A DNA stretch of 64,000 nt from contig NW_023503372.1 in assembly GCF_014529535.1 (NCBI RefSeq), positions 810,075-874,074 on the forward strand. The letters run 5' to 3'. This document shows positions 1-11,523 of this stretch, piece by piece. The notes under the pieces are model-generated. The model was given only the letters and a program-made list of their open reading frames with translations, did not search any database and was not told the origin of the DNA. Source of the DNA: Bradysia coprophila (lineage: Eukaryota > Arthropoda > Insecta > Diptera > Sciaridae). Made by a program: the position numbers and the translations under genes. Numbering within the stretch: position 1 is the stretch's first letter; every line of letters begins with the position of its first letter.

Positions 1-160
1 CGATCTTCCCCATAATAACATTCATAATTATTGGTTTTATACATATTTGCACTATCTAAACATAGTCGTTCCCGTGATATATATCACGGGAACGATACCT
101 TTTACTGAGTTCGTTCGCAATCAAAACCAATAATTATGAATGTTATTATGGGGAAGATCG
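1..160. mobile_element. Fold-back MITE, 160 bp, with a nested palindrome
   Basis: Positions 1-38 are the exact reverse complement of 123-160. A second perfect palindrome of 28 bp lies at 67-94 in the centre. The end motif CGATCTTCCCC recurs inverted at 150-160 and again at 181-191, so the element may continue to 191 or abut another copy. There is no coding capacity. It is a non-autonomous DNA transposon of unassigned superfamily. No target duplication can be judged because the window begins at its left end. Confidence 0.75.
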
Positions 161-191
161 GGGAAGACTCTTGAGCTCTATCGATCTTCCC

Positions 192-949
192 CAGTTCGGT
201 TGTACTACGGTAAATACTTTAGCTCGCATTCAATTTTGAAATTTGTGGGCATGAACAGCAAATCATAAAAATGCCCACAAAACTGTCCACGAATACACTA
301 CAATGAAAACATACGCGCATACTTTGTGCGCGTGTATAATGCGATATTTGATGTGTAACTAGATTGATTTTGAATGAATTTGTTTGTATAGAGTTTATGT
401 GATAAAGTGGTAGTCTCGACTGGATACGTTATGGTCGCAAACGATTTGGAAATTTAGAAATGTTGAATTGAGACGTAACCAGCAGCGATGCAATCAAAAA
501 ATGTTGCGATGGAAATAATTTTGATTGAAAATTTGAAATTTCCATTTCAGTATTGTGTTGTAAATTCGAAATTTTTAGCTAACAGCCATTTTAAGTAAAG
601 GGACCACACAAAGGAACGTTGTCTGGAAATATTTACGTTTCATTTTGTGAGCAGATTTTTCAATGACTCAGACAGACAAGCATATTATAGTCGGATACAA
701 AAGATACAAAATTTCCGAAGTGGACCAATTCCCGCAGCACCCAGGGACACATCGTTCAATTACCGATCAAATGATACCAAAATCGCCGGGTGCTTGTCAA
801 TAGGACCACTTCTGCAGTGAACAGTGTACACACTGCCGCATGCATCAAAATATAGAGACGTTTCGACGACTGACGTGCAAGTGTTATTGCTAGGAGCGTT
901 GCTTTATTTCACGCATATTTTACACATTCACAAACCGGAAGGCTTCTGA
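192..949. other. Spacer, no gene seen
   Basis: AT-rich sequence with stop codons in all frames and no convincing exon or repeat structure. Confidence 0.5.
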
Positions 950-1151
950 CACGGCAGAGTCCAGTAAGCCAGGCAGGATTGCTTGATTGGACTAGGGACC
1001 TGAATTATCTAGTAGCCATTGTGTTTTACGAATAAAATTTTTCAATTTATGTCAGTGTTCATTTGAGTTCATTTTCATACAATGTATTTGGTCCCTTTTT
1101 CGTCGTTTCAAAAATGAACCGCTCCTGCCTGGTTTATTTTACTTTGCCGTG
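950..1151 (+). mobile_element. MITE family A copy 1 (CACGGCAGAG ends)
   Basis: A 202 bp element whose ends are inverted (CACGGCAGAG at left, the complement of CACGGCAAAGT at right). Its subterminal GGACCTGAATTATCTAGTAG block and the CCGCTCCTGCCTGG block recur at 4292-4485 in the same orientation and at 11162-11363 in the opposite orientation. No coding capacity. No clear target duplication is visible. Confidence 0.75.
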
Positions 1152-1272
1152 CGTCAATTTTCGACTTGAGATTGCTTTCCGCTTAACGTTCAAATGCACG
1201 TAACAGTGATAAAGAAGACCATATTTGCCACATTACTTATAGAGTGTTATGATGAAAGAGAAGAAGATATTT

Positions 1273-1565
1273 TGACAAGTACCCCAAGGCAAGTTAAAAT
1301 AAACTGGTCTTCTGTCCTCTCGCTCTCAACGTACCACGTTGAAAGAAAAGCAATTACTTTGACAAGTACCCCAAGGCAAGTTATAATAAGTAGTCTTCGG
1401 TTTTCTCGCTCTGATCATAACAGTCTATAGACCGCCATGATCAGAGCGAGAAAACAGAAGAAGACCAGTTAATTATATATTGGCCTGGGGTACTTGTCAT
1501 TTAATTTAATTTAATGGATATTTTGACAGATCCCCCATGGCAAGTTAAAATAACTGGTCTGAATT
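1273..1565. mobile_element. Cluster of TGACAAGTACCCC fold-back MITEs
   Basis: A complete 140 bp fold-back unit lies at 1360-1499, beginning TGACAAGTACCCCA and ending in its inverse. A partial direct copy precedes it at 1273-1330, and another diverged end follows at about 1517-1565. The arrangement suggests one copy inserted into or beside another of the same family. No protein is encoded. Confidence 0.7.
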
Positions 1566-1590
1566 ATATTTCCTTCTCTCTCATCATAGG

Positions 1591-1830
1591 GCTTGATTTA
1601 CACCGTTAAGCTAAACCACGCCTCTTTTCTATCGTCTAAAGTGAAAACGGAGTGGTTTTTTCCTGAGTGGAAATCAAGACTATCACTCTATTAAGTATGG
1701 TTTCCACTCAACAAAAGTACTCCTTGTTATAGCAGTGAGAGACCAAGCTGTTAAGTAAACAAAACACAAATTTAAAAAATTCAATTTTGTCTCTAACACG
1801 TAGTACTTTTTTGGTAAGTGGAAATCAAGC
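1591..1830. mobile_element. MITE family B copy 1 (GCTTGATTT ends)
   Basis: The element is bounded by GCTTGATTT and its inverse AAATCAAGC, about 240 bp. A related element with the same internal blocks (an ACGGAGTG block, a TTTCCACTCAACAAAAG-like block and a GTACTTTCTTGATAAGTGG-like right end) is at 30557-30818. A worn fragment is near 17712-17755. Confidence 0.65.
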
Positions 1831-2009
1831 CTTAATTTTGTCGTCGTTGTCGATATGACAGATCTGTCTGTTTTGTGCATTTGTTTGACTTGTCAACAGA
1901 TTTTTCTTTATTATTTTCAAGGCTTAAATAGCGTCCTCTTTTCGTTTATTAACCGCGGGTCCGGATTTTTTATAGCCAAAAGTAGCGCAAGAACTACCTG
2001 CAATTCATT

Positions 2010-3465
2010 ATGGAGGAAAATGATCGTTCGAGTAGAAATGCTGTTGGAGATGTCGACTCCTTATTGAAACAACTTGGCAAGACCTTCACTGAACAGCGAA
2101 CCGAAATCTCCAATTTGGAACATTCATTACGAATTTCCCAGGCCGAAGGAGCACATCTTCGCATAGAGTGTCACAAATGGAAGAGTAGATGCGACACGAT
2201 AACCAAATTTTGCATATCCCATATCGGGTCGTTAGACACATTACTCGAAAGTTATGCAAATACCGACACAAGTAACACGCTGTCAGAAGTTTCCCTCGCT
2301 CGCAGTTGCAATGCTATGTTGGTAGACCAAGTAACTGATCCGAAATCGGTTCCACCGAATTGTAACAAATCGCGCCAGAATATCAAATCGTTTCAGTCGA
2401 AAGAAAATAGATCGCTGAGACGGAACGATGAAAGTAACAATATTGATGAATTGGAAGGTGCAGACAATGAGGAAAATTTCGGCAGTTATGACCATAGTAG
2501 CGATGAAGAGATTGGCAGAACCGGTGAATCATATGACGAAACTAATGGACAAAGGGAAACAAGTGATCAAGAAAGCTGCGTATATGTTGAGCAAAGTGAC
2601 GTCGAAATTGTCAGCGTAGTGGATAGCGATGACGATAGTGAAAATGAACCAGTATCTGTGGAGCAAAGTGAAGCGAATGATGATGCAAACTATAATTCAA
2701 GTAATTCAGATTCTGTTGAACAAAGGGTCACTGCTAACGATTGTTCGACAGTGATGAGCGATGGTTCTATAGTGCTACAGAAACAGTTATCGCGAGAATT
2801 GTTCTTAAAGCAGTATTTAACAGCATATGCAGGTAAAACTTTAAACAAAAGATTAAAGACAGTAATGTTACGCCACTTTTCCACTTCAAGATAAACCTTT
2901 CCAGTGTGATCTTTGTAAAAGCGAATTTCGGTCCAGACGAAACGTCGAACGTCATAAGAATAATCGAGTGTAATTTATCTATCCAGCAAGGCACAGAATA
3001 TTTTCAATCTCAAAATTTTCCTTTCCTCTAGTTGTAAAATGGTTGCAACGGCCATTACAAATTCGAACAGAAAAACCGATGCGATTGACTATGCAGACCA
3101 TAAGAAGCAACCGTTGCGAGGCCCTATCACTTCGAATAACAATAAGCGAAAGACGGTATTAAGTGGTGCTGGAGTCCAGCCACCGGCCAAAATCAAACTC
3201 TGCAAAATTGAAAATTCAAAGCGTAAGAAACCAATCCATATGAAAGGAGACCTGAAACCAAAACTGATTTCAACTGACACCAGCGACTATTTCGGTTCGA
3301 TGCAATCAAAGTACCGGTCCCGTGCTCGACAGAATCGACGTGCTATCAATTCAAAAATCGGTAAGAATACAGTATGATCCGTATGATCGCCAAAATTTAT
3401 TGGCGAAAATTTGACATTATTACCGTTTAGGGCAATTCATTGTTACCGACGACGATGCATTTTGA
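2010..3465 (+). CDS. Acidic protein with one C2HC zinc finger
   Basis: Predicted four-exon gene: 2010-2832, 2891-2969, 3032-3360 and 3431-3465, giving 421 residues. The introns are 58, 62 and 70 bp, and all have GT/AG borders that keep frame. Residues about 10-60 look helical. Residues 120-240 are rich in Asp, Glu and Ser. Splicing of exons 1, 2 and 3 creates one zinc finger at about residues 278-305 (CDLC, then His 13 residues after the second Cys, then H-X5-C), which no single reading frame shows. The C-terminal part is basic (KRKTV, KIKLCK, RARQNRR) and ends in TDDDAF. A nuclear nucleic-acid-binding role is inferred only from the finger and basic tail. No family was recognised. The start ATG lies in TTATGG context and gives the longest frame. 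Confidence 0.7.
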
Positions 3466-3678
3466 ATGGCGATGATTCGTGTTTATTTACCCTGGAGAAA
3501 TGGGGACAACAGTTGGATTAAACGTGCCTTGACATCATTGATCATAACCAGCCTCCAACAAATTTCCACTAACTTTTTACGGTGTTGCTCTGCAAATTTA
3601 TTTTTCCCTTTTTGAATTAGCCGCATCCATAGAACCTCACTTTATTACCAAACATATGAAAATTCATTTACCTTTTTC

Positions 3679-3695
3679 AATAAATTGTAAATAAA
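3679..3695 (+). terminator. Polyadenylation signals of the zinc-finger gene
   Basis: Two overlapping AATAAA hexamers lie about 215 bp after the predicted stop codon. Confidence 0.55.
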
Positions 3696-3699
3696 GCTT

Positions 3700-4071
3700 T
3701 TGAAAAGCTCAATGGAAAAATGTGCGGCAAAATGTTCATATTTAGCCTACAGGTTACAGAATTGAATCATCGTTATTACAGTGATATAGTTGACGTCAAT
3801 GTTGAACGGCCCCTTACAATCGTAAAAATTTTCCATTTTGCCTCTCGCACTTTATCAATTGCGAAAACAAAGTGAGGAATTTCAAGAGAAAAAAAGAAAT
3901 CGAAAACTTGTTATATCCTTGTCAGATGATGGTACCCAAGAGCCATTCACACAGTAAAAGTAATGGTGTGTATAGTACGGTCGTATACCTTCTATTTGAA
4001 TTTATGTAGCAAAAATCGGATTTTTGGACCTTGCACAGATGGTAATCATATCATGAGTATTACTACCGTAT
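3700..4071. other. Spacer, no gene seen
   Basis: AT-rich spacer between the zinc-finger gene and the repeats before the protease gene. Nothing coding is visible. Confidence 0.5.
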
Positions 4072-4267
4072 TAAGCTAAAATAACGTATCGCATTGTTAT
4101 TGTGCTTTAGGAAGCTTTTGAAAGCTTTTCAGAGGTTTGAGCTTCTTTTGAATTCCATTGGAAAAGTTGAATTTTTCACTGGAATACAAAAGAAGCTCAA
4201 AGCTCTCAAAAGCTCTTGAAAGCTACCTATCAGCAAATACACAAATGCGATACGTTGTTTTAGCTTA
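4072..4267. mobile_element. Fold-back MITE family C copy 1
   Basis: A 196 bp element with arms of about 90 bp, starting TAAGCTAAAATAACG and ending in the near-perfect inverse. It is rich in AAGCTTTTGAAAGC-type motifs. A diverged copy lies at about 14753-14906 and a fragment at about 53739-53830. Confidence 0.7.
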
Positions 4268-4291
4268 GTTATAATAATTATCGTGTCTATC

Positions 4292-4485
4292 CACGACAGA
4301 GTAAAGGAGCGCTGATTTGACTAGGGACCTGAATAATCTAGTAGCCCTTTATTTTTTGCGAACAGAATTTTTCAATTTATGTCGGTGTTTATTTGAGTTC
4401 ATTTTCATACAGTGTATTAGGTCCCTTATCTGACGTTTCGAAAATGAACCGCTCCTGCCTGGTTTATTTTATCCTTTAATTGGTG
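4292..4485 (+). mobile_element. MITE family A copy 2
   Basis: Same internal blocks and orientation as the copy at 950-1151. The left end CACGACAGAG is kept. The right end has decayed. Confidence 0.65.
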
Positions 4486-4862
4486 CGAAACATTTGTCTT
4501 CTGTCGTTCAACATGCACTCATACCATTTGGGAGGGCTCTCTATATTCATTTTTTTCTCGCATTTGTTGATAACAGTCGAGTCTTTTGTAAAGGGTTAAA
4601 ATTCCGGGTATATTACAAACAAACTTTCACTGAGACTCCTTGTCTTACAAGTTAGTGATTCTTCCCATGTCTCATGGTTCCCGCTGAATTTAAGAACAAA
4701 ATTAAATAAAATCGAAAATTGAATGCCCGAACTATGGATGACGATTTATTCATTGCATTAGTGGTTATTATGCACAGTGCATGAACTCAGCAGCATGCAC
4801 AATGTACATTGCACATCCACAGAGTAATTCGCCATTCATGTTCGTTCGAAAATTTAGTAAAT

Positions 4863-7005
4863 ATGAAGCTGTTTCAGACATCGCTTGCAATCATCCTACT
4901 TCTAAGTGATTTTCGAATCATTGTACAAGCTGGTGAAAGTGAAACATTTACCTGCGGTCGGCGTCTAGTGAATCATGAAGCGTTAATAGTAAATGGTCAT
5001 ACGTCCAAAGAAGGGGACTGGCCGTGGCATACAGGCATTTTGCATATTGAAATAAATCGGAATATAGAGTACAAATGCGGTGGGACCCTGTTGAATACAG
5101 ATTCCGTATTAACTGCTGCCCACTGTGTTTACGAAAACGATCGACCGATAGTGCCGGACAGGGTCTTAGCTCAGTTGGGAAGGCACAATTTAAAAATATC
5201 TGGAACACATAGCCAGGACATTGAAGTAATGGTTGATTCAACAGGTCGAAGGTTCTTTTAATTCTCGAAATCTGTTCGCGAACAGGTCTACCAAATATTC
5301 ATTCATCCCAATTACAATGCATCGAATTTGGTCAATGATATCGCCATCATGCGACTGGCAACGAAGGCTACATTCAATAATTACGTGCAACCAATTTGTC
5401 TGTGGGACTCGCACAAGGGGGACTTATGCGAAGTTGTGGGAAAGTATGGCACGGTAGTTGGTTTCGGAATTACGGAAAAAGATGAAATATCGTATACGCT
5501 ACGGCAAGCAGTCATACCGGTGGTTGATCTAGCTACTTGTCTGGAAAGCGATCGTAATTTCTTCGGAAACTTTTTATCGGACTCTACATTCTGTGCTGGG
5601 AACCGTAATGGTAATATTTTGACTTCCGGCTCCAAGCTCTAAGATATTGTCTAAGATTCCTGCTTTACCACGAAACATTTAGGTACTAATGCGTGTAACG
5701 GCGATAGCGGAGGAGGTCTGACCTTTGCAGAAAATGGAGCCTATCGTATACGAGGCATCGTGTCGTTAACACAGGCGCGGTCCGAAAGTCATGCGCGACT
5801 CTGTAAAACTGATCAATATGTCGTTTTTACGGATGTTGCAAAATATGTGAAGTGGATCCGTGATATAGTGCCGGGACTACCATCAGCTGCAGGTACTCAC
5901 GAATTGACTTGACTTGACTTGAATCAGAATTTTTCTTTATTAATTTAAGATTAATTGACTGATTTCCGTAGATCATCGTCTAGCCCAGTGGCGCTGACTT
6001 TAGCTTTAATGAGGTGTGGTCCAGCTTAACCCAAGAATTTGATAAATTTAAGAATAGTTCTTATGTGCAAGGCATATAGAAGTCGGCGTCACTGGTCTAT
6101 CCTAGTTTGATCTGAGAGAAACGGAAATGTAGAAGAGGGGAAAACGTTTTTTGTTCCAGAATCTTCTCTCCAAAATCAAAGTGCATCTCCCGATGAAGTG
6201 AAATATTGTTACTTCCTAAACAACGATCTCACAAACGCCAGAATCCCGAGGGACGAGTGCGAGAACCGATGCGCTTCCACACCGCGTAATTGTCTTATTT
6301 CGAGTTATTTATAAATGCCAATTCCATGACTTTCTACTGATCAGATTGCACTCACTTCACATGGACCAACTACAACGATGGAACTTGTTGGATGAAACGA
6401 AATCGGGTTACGGCAAACGATGCGCATCGCAGTGTGGACAGGTTGGCTGTGTGTGGAATCGTCGAAAATGTGTCTCACATTTCGTGGAACGAAAGCAATC
6501 TGGCTTTTGGCTGTGACTTTTGGGAAAATGACCTGGCCAATGTTAAAACCTATGATCATCACGAGTGTAATATTCGATGCGCATCCAGAGAAGGTAGCTC
6601 AATTTCTTTCTTTTTGGTATTTACACCGATCGTCTTCTCTAAGGTTGCACTCATTTCGTGTGGAATGATTACAACGGTGGAACATGTTGGATGAAAGAAA
6701 ATTCGGTTGGCAGAAACGATGCATTTGTAGGCAAAGACAGATCAGTTGTCTGTGGGATCGTTGGAAAAATTGATTGGAACAGCAACAACTGGGCTTTGGG
6801 ATGCGATTTTCGCGGAAATGATCTGATAGATCTTCGATCTAGAAGTCATGAATGTGGTGGATATTGTGCGGCAAGTCGTCATTGCACCCACTTCACATGG
6901 AATGCAGCGTTCGGTGGAACTTGTTGGATGAAGCAGCACAAAGGAGTGACTAGAGACGACGCTCTTGTGACGATGGATTCGTCGTCTGTGTGTGGGATAA
7001 ATTGA
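4863..7005 (+). CDS. Secreted S1 serine protease with three C-terminal PAN-like domains
   Basis: Six exons are predicted: 4863-5225, 5286-5610, 5683-5892, 6160-6285, 6345-6593 and 6644-7005 (544 residues). All internal junctions except the first are phase 1. The start at 4863 (MKLFQTSLAIILLL) begins a good signal peptide, whereas an in-frame ATG at 4809 would bury it. The S1 catalytic triad is complete: His in TAAHC, Asp in NDIAIMRL, Ser in NGDSGGG. The residue at the chymotrypsin-189 position appears to be Asn rather than Asp, and the 214-216 strand reads SLT, so trypsin specificity is unlikely. IVNG follows Leu rather than Arg, so activation is not by a trypsin-like cut there. Exons 4-6 encode three repeats of about 85 residues with the pattern C-(F)-x-NDL ... 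C-x3-C ... CTHFTW ... GTCWMK ... VCGI, a PAN/apple-like fold. Likely extracellular, in haemolymph or gut. Confidence 0.85.
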
Positions 7006-7427
7006 ATTTGCCGAAAGTATAAACAAAACCAACTTTCGTTTCGTTTAAAAATTTATTATTCAAACATCGATAGCGATAAGGACACATTTATCAAAATAAT
7101 TTCTATTTCTCGTCCATTAAAAGTAGAAACTTTAGACCTTTACACCCAATATCAATATGAATAGCTAGAGAGCAATATATTGTGCCCCTTTCGTCACGTC
7201 TACATTCCTGAGGAAGACTTGTACTTCATTTTTATTCCAGAGTTTTTATACACAAACAAATACTAACATCAAATTTACACAAAAAATTTTCTTAGTAATC
7301 GACTAGATAAGGAAGGTATGGCTACACTACAGTATCAAAAGTGAACCATTTGCTATAAGACGAAATTATATTTTTGATTTACCTACCTTGGCACTGGACA
7401 TATATCATTTGTGACTACATCTTCCCT

Positions 7428-9351
7428 TTACATCGGCGCTGTTGGTGCCATGACTGCAGCATCGCCCGGTATTTGTGTCTTTATATCCGGTTTGAAACCG
7501 CAAGATCTCATGTAACCGGTTAACTGATCGGGAATTTCCTCCAGAACTGCCTTTGCCAAATCCACTTGCGACTTGATGAACGGACCATTCTTCGATATAA
7601 ATTGGTTCAGCGGAACAAACTGCACGATATCGCGTTCAGCATACCGACCGTCCACCATCAGTCGAACATCATCCGAATCCAATTCGTCCATTGCATCGAA
7701 ATTGGCATCACCTACACCGACGATGATTATTGAAATTGGCAGTGAGGATGCGCTGACGATTGCGTGTTTCGTTTGATGCATGTCGGAGATGATGCCGTCG
7801 GTGATGATCAGCAGAACGAAGTAGTGTTTACCGTCCTTGTATTGACTGGCGATGGAAATGGTGTTGTTAATGACCGGAGCGAAATTCGTTGGTCCGTAGA
7901 GTTGCACTTCGTACAGGCGATTCAAGTAGTGGGTACGAATTTCCTCAACGTTTTTGCAGTACGGATGCGATGGGTTGTTGTTCAGTGGGAATTGATGAGA
8001 AACATTTCCAGTTGGTGGTAATTTGGCTCCGAATCCTATGAGGGAGATTTCAGTTTCAATTAAGGCTCGGTTTAGGTTCGACCGGAACTTGACCTGAACC
8101 TGAAATCTTTGATCTGATCTAACCAGATAGTTTCAGATTCAGTTCAGGTTTGTGTCAAACCTACAAGTGAAAGTTGAAGCTCAGGTCAAGTTCGGTTCGA
8201 AATCACATTCAGGTTCCGGTGAATTTTTATATCAAAAAGGCAATAAACTCACCGAAAGCTGGATATAGCTGCGAACTGTCATAGTGTTGAATAATGTCAC
8301 CAACGCTTCTCAATGCAATTTCGTAACTATTCGGCCGATGTGGATTGATGAAATGAAGTGATGTGGGATCACTTGGTGCACCATTGGAAGCGGTAAAGTC
8401 AATAGCTACGACAAAATGCATTTGCGTTCCATGTCGAATGTAATCCAAGAAGGAAATCTCTTCCGTTATGTCTACACCGTCGATCTCCAACGTGCCGGAA
8501 TTGGTGTAATTACTTCGTCGATTTTGTTTGGCTTCGTTTATTAGACCGAGTTGCTTTAGTGCCTTTTTGTCATACAACTGACGGAGTGATGTATGCGTTG
8601 AACCGATTAGTTTATGATTTCCATTCCATCTATTGTCATAGCAATCAATTCGAATGTTTCGGTCGTAGTCTCCGTTACACAACGTCGTTACTCTCATCGT
8701 GAATGGTTGCCACATCGGATTCTGTGTTCGACGACACATTTCCGTTTTGTAAACCACTGAAGCGGATCCATCTTCGTTCGAACGTGACATCACCAAAAAC
8801 GGATTGTTGCTGAAAAACCACGACAATTTCGTTAAGTTTCTGGCACCAAATTTCATTCGAACAATCTGCTTGCAACTCGCCACCTCTTCGGTGACAATGA
8901 CAATTTCGCCCAGTCTTCGTCCAGGTATTCCCGTCAAATTGCCAACGAACTGTCGTCCCGAAAACGAAACAATGTCGGCGAGTGTGGTTTCGAATTCGCC
9001 AAGGAAATCTTGCCCGTCCGGATCCACATCCCACACTTCGAATTTCATCTTTTGCACTGTCTCAAAGTTGAAATTGAGAATGAATTTCTTCACCCATTCC
9101 GGATTCAAATTGTCGTCGATGCGTTCGGTACGGCCGACCTCGAAGTATTGATCCTGGTACTGCGAGTCCTTCATCCATACAATGCAATATGGATCCGATT
9201 TAGACAGGAGGTCTGCATTCATCAGATTACGACAACTTAGCGTCATTTCCACCTGAGATGTAGGCATAACGCCGGATGTGAATGGTGCCAACATTTCGTT
9301 GGTTATGTGTTGCGATGTTGAACCATTGGAGGACCATTTTTGCTTCGCCAT
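7428..9351 (-). CDS. Copine 1 (C2A-C2B-vWA)
   Basis: Two exons on the minus strand, 9351-8253 and 8035-7428, give 568 residues. The 217 bp intron falls inside PAFG|FGAKL (phase 1, donor GTGAGT). The domain order is typical of copines: C2A at about residues 35-150 ([27 protein letters not shown]), C2B at about 165-290, then a copine/vWA domain with the MIDAS-like DFTAS at residue 318 and [11 protein letters not shown]. Copines are cytosolic proteins that bind phospholipid in a calcium-dependent way and recruit partners to membranes. It is very close to the copine at 24758-26517. The intron carries a TCAGGTT-rich repeat (about 8075-8215) that the second copy lacks. Confidence 0.93.
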
Positions 9352-11161
9352 CAGTTACTAAGAAGCTGTGTGCTATGACTAATCTTATTACGCTATAATT
9401 AAGTCTACAACTGGATATGGGTGGAAAATCCACTAACACACGAAAAGATGAGTCATCTTTGTTATTTTAGCTACGGTAAGACCACTTTAAGATTAACGGA
9501 AACAATAAAACAATAAAAGCGATACGAATCTAATGAAACTAATCTAAATTACACCGATAGGCCCCTATAGTGGTTCAATTGTAATCATGAAAATGTTTAC
9601 TTTTTTGATGATAACAAACCTGTTTATTATTTAGGAGTGTCTTCGATTGACTTTTCTTGTTTCCGAAATTTTATTTGACTCAATCTTGAGACGCATATTG
9701 TCAAGTGACATTTCTTTTCTTGAAAAACGAAAGTGTTCTGGTGCAAGTTTGAATATACCCGCGGGCGAATGAATCAGTTTAGAATTTGAAACAAACAAAA
9801 TGTTTGAGAAACTAGCTTGCCTTTTTGTGAATAAAAGTGTGACCAGCACCGTAGATCTCGAGATTGATGTGATGAGGGAATTATTTCGAAGTGAATTAGT
9901 GAGTTTTTAAATCGCCGTGACGGTGTCTCTTAGTGTACATCATTGTTTTTCGTTGACAAGATATAAGACAATATCAGCTCTTCCTTCGTTATTTCGAATT
10001 CGATCTTAAATAACGGTAGATTTTAGCCGTTTACTGCAGTAATGAATGCACGTTACACTTATAAATATGTAAACTATTACCTTGCACAATATTTGAAACA
10101 AACATTGCGAACTCTTGAAGTTTTACCATAGCACTGCACCCAGCATAACCACAGAAAGTATTTCGAGGCTGATGAAATCAGAGTAGGCCCTTATTAATTA
10201 AATTAACTAGCGTCAATGCTATAAGAGCTAGTGCCGCTAGTGTTAACTTTACAAAGTTAAGTTATAACTGATGGCTATACTGCATCTAGTTTCTATAGGT
10301 TGGGCATTTCGTCTTATGTGTTAAGCCACGAATTACATAATGCAGCTCCGATTATGTACAGTTGATGTCAGTGAAGTTTAGACATGAGATAGAGAGATCA
10401 GTTTGGTTTGGATCAGTGGACCAGCAGCAGTGGAAAACAGCCGAAGCAAATTTATGTCCAAATTTCACTAACATTTACTGTATCTGATGAGTTCAGTCTT
10501 CTACCTAAGTCAAACTGTATTGTTAAGTCACATGACCTTAGACACGATTCCAGATGTCATAAATATATTACTGAAACGGGACAGTGTGTAGAACAAGTTT
10601 TTTCACTGTAAAAAAATCTGGAAACATTTTTCATACAGCTGTCCCTCGAAACTCTTTTGCTTGTAGTGCGTTGGAAGTACTAAATCTGAATGATCGAAAA
10701 GCTCAATCGTCAATCAATTGAGGTTCATGAGAACTTACTGAAAACTCATGTGAGGTTATGTTGACGAGTACCGTATTATGAACATGATGTATACTGTGTA
10801 GTGTGTTTTACTTCAATACAACAGTAACGCAAGTGGCTTGGTAATCCATTGTTGTCCCAAAGATCAATGTACTAACTTAAGTTAATCAATTGACGTCCAC
10901 GTTGTGCTGAAAACAGACGAAGCATTGAGAATCTGATTCGTTCAAATTTTTCATCGTTTTAATTTAAAAGCGTCAAAAGTGGCATTCGAACCACAGTCTT
11001 GTTTAAGAACATTGTCGTTTTGTGGATTCAGCTCGAATTTGTAGTTATATCAGCCTGTGTTTTAGTACCATCAGTATTGATTGATTGATTGCTCTATGCT
11101 GGCATCTGTCAAACGATATCCAATTTTTCGATGTTAATGTCTGAGCTTCGAACTCTCAGAA
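9352..11161. other. Spacer with repeat fragments, no gene seen
   Basis: No exon is supported. At about 10410-10480 there is a copy of an interspersed repeat (GGATCAG...CAGCCGAAGCAAATT...TTTCACTAAC) that recurs near 23403, 47952 and 62585. Confidence 0.5.
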
Positions 11162-11363
11162 CACGGCAGAGTAAAATAGACCAGGCATAAGCGGTTCATT
11201 TTCGAAACGTCAAATAAGGGACCTAATACACTATATGAAAATGAACTCAAAGGAACACGGAGACAAATTGAAAAATTCTATTCGCAAAAAATATACGGCT
11301 ATTAGATTATTCAGATCCCTTGTCAAATCATCGCTCCTGCCTGGTTAACTATACTCTGTCGTG
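11162..11363 (-). mobile_element. MITE family A copy 3
   Basis: A 202 bp copy, inverted relative to the one at 950-1151. Both ends are preserved (CACGGCAGAG and CTCTGTCGTG). Confidence 0.75.
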
Positions 11364-11523
11364 CTCAAAACAATTTATTCCACAGCATGCTTAACGTTAT
11401 CTGAATAACTTCAATAAATTCCGCGAATTTTTTTTTTACTTTTTTAGGTCTCAATTACGACCATGACAATGGTCTACGCACTAATCTTGTAACAGTGACT
11501 TTTAGAGTATAAATTTAAGGGAT

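Noticed and set aside
67-94. Perfect hairpin as a microRNA precursor
   Set aside because: The stem has almost no loop and sits within a fold-back transposon. It lacks pre-miRNA shape.
4809-4862. Upstream in-frame ATG for the protease
   Set aside because: It would place 18 residues before a typical signal peptide. The ATG at 4863 fits secretion better.
9631-9849. 72-residue minus-strand frame
   Set aside because: Chance frame in an AT-rich spacer without domain or splice support.
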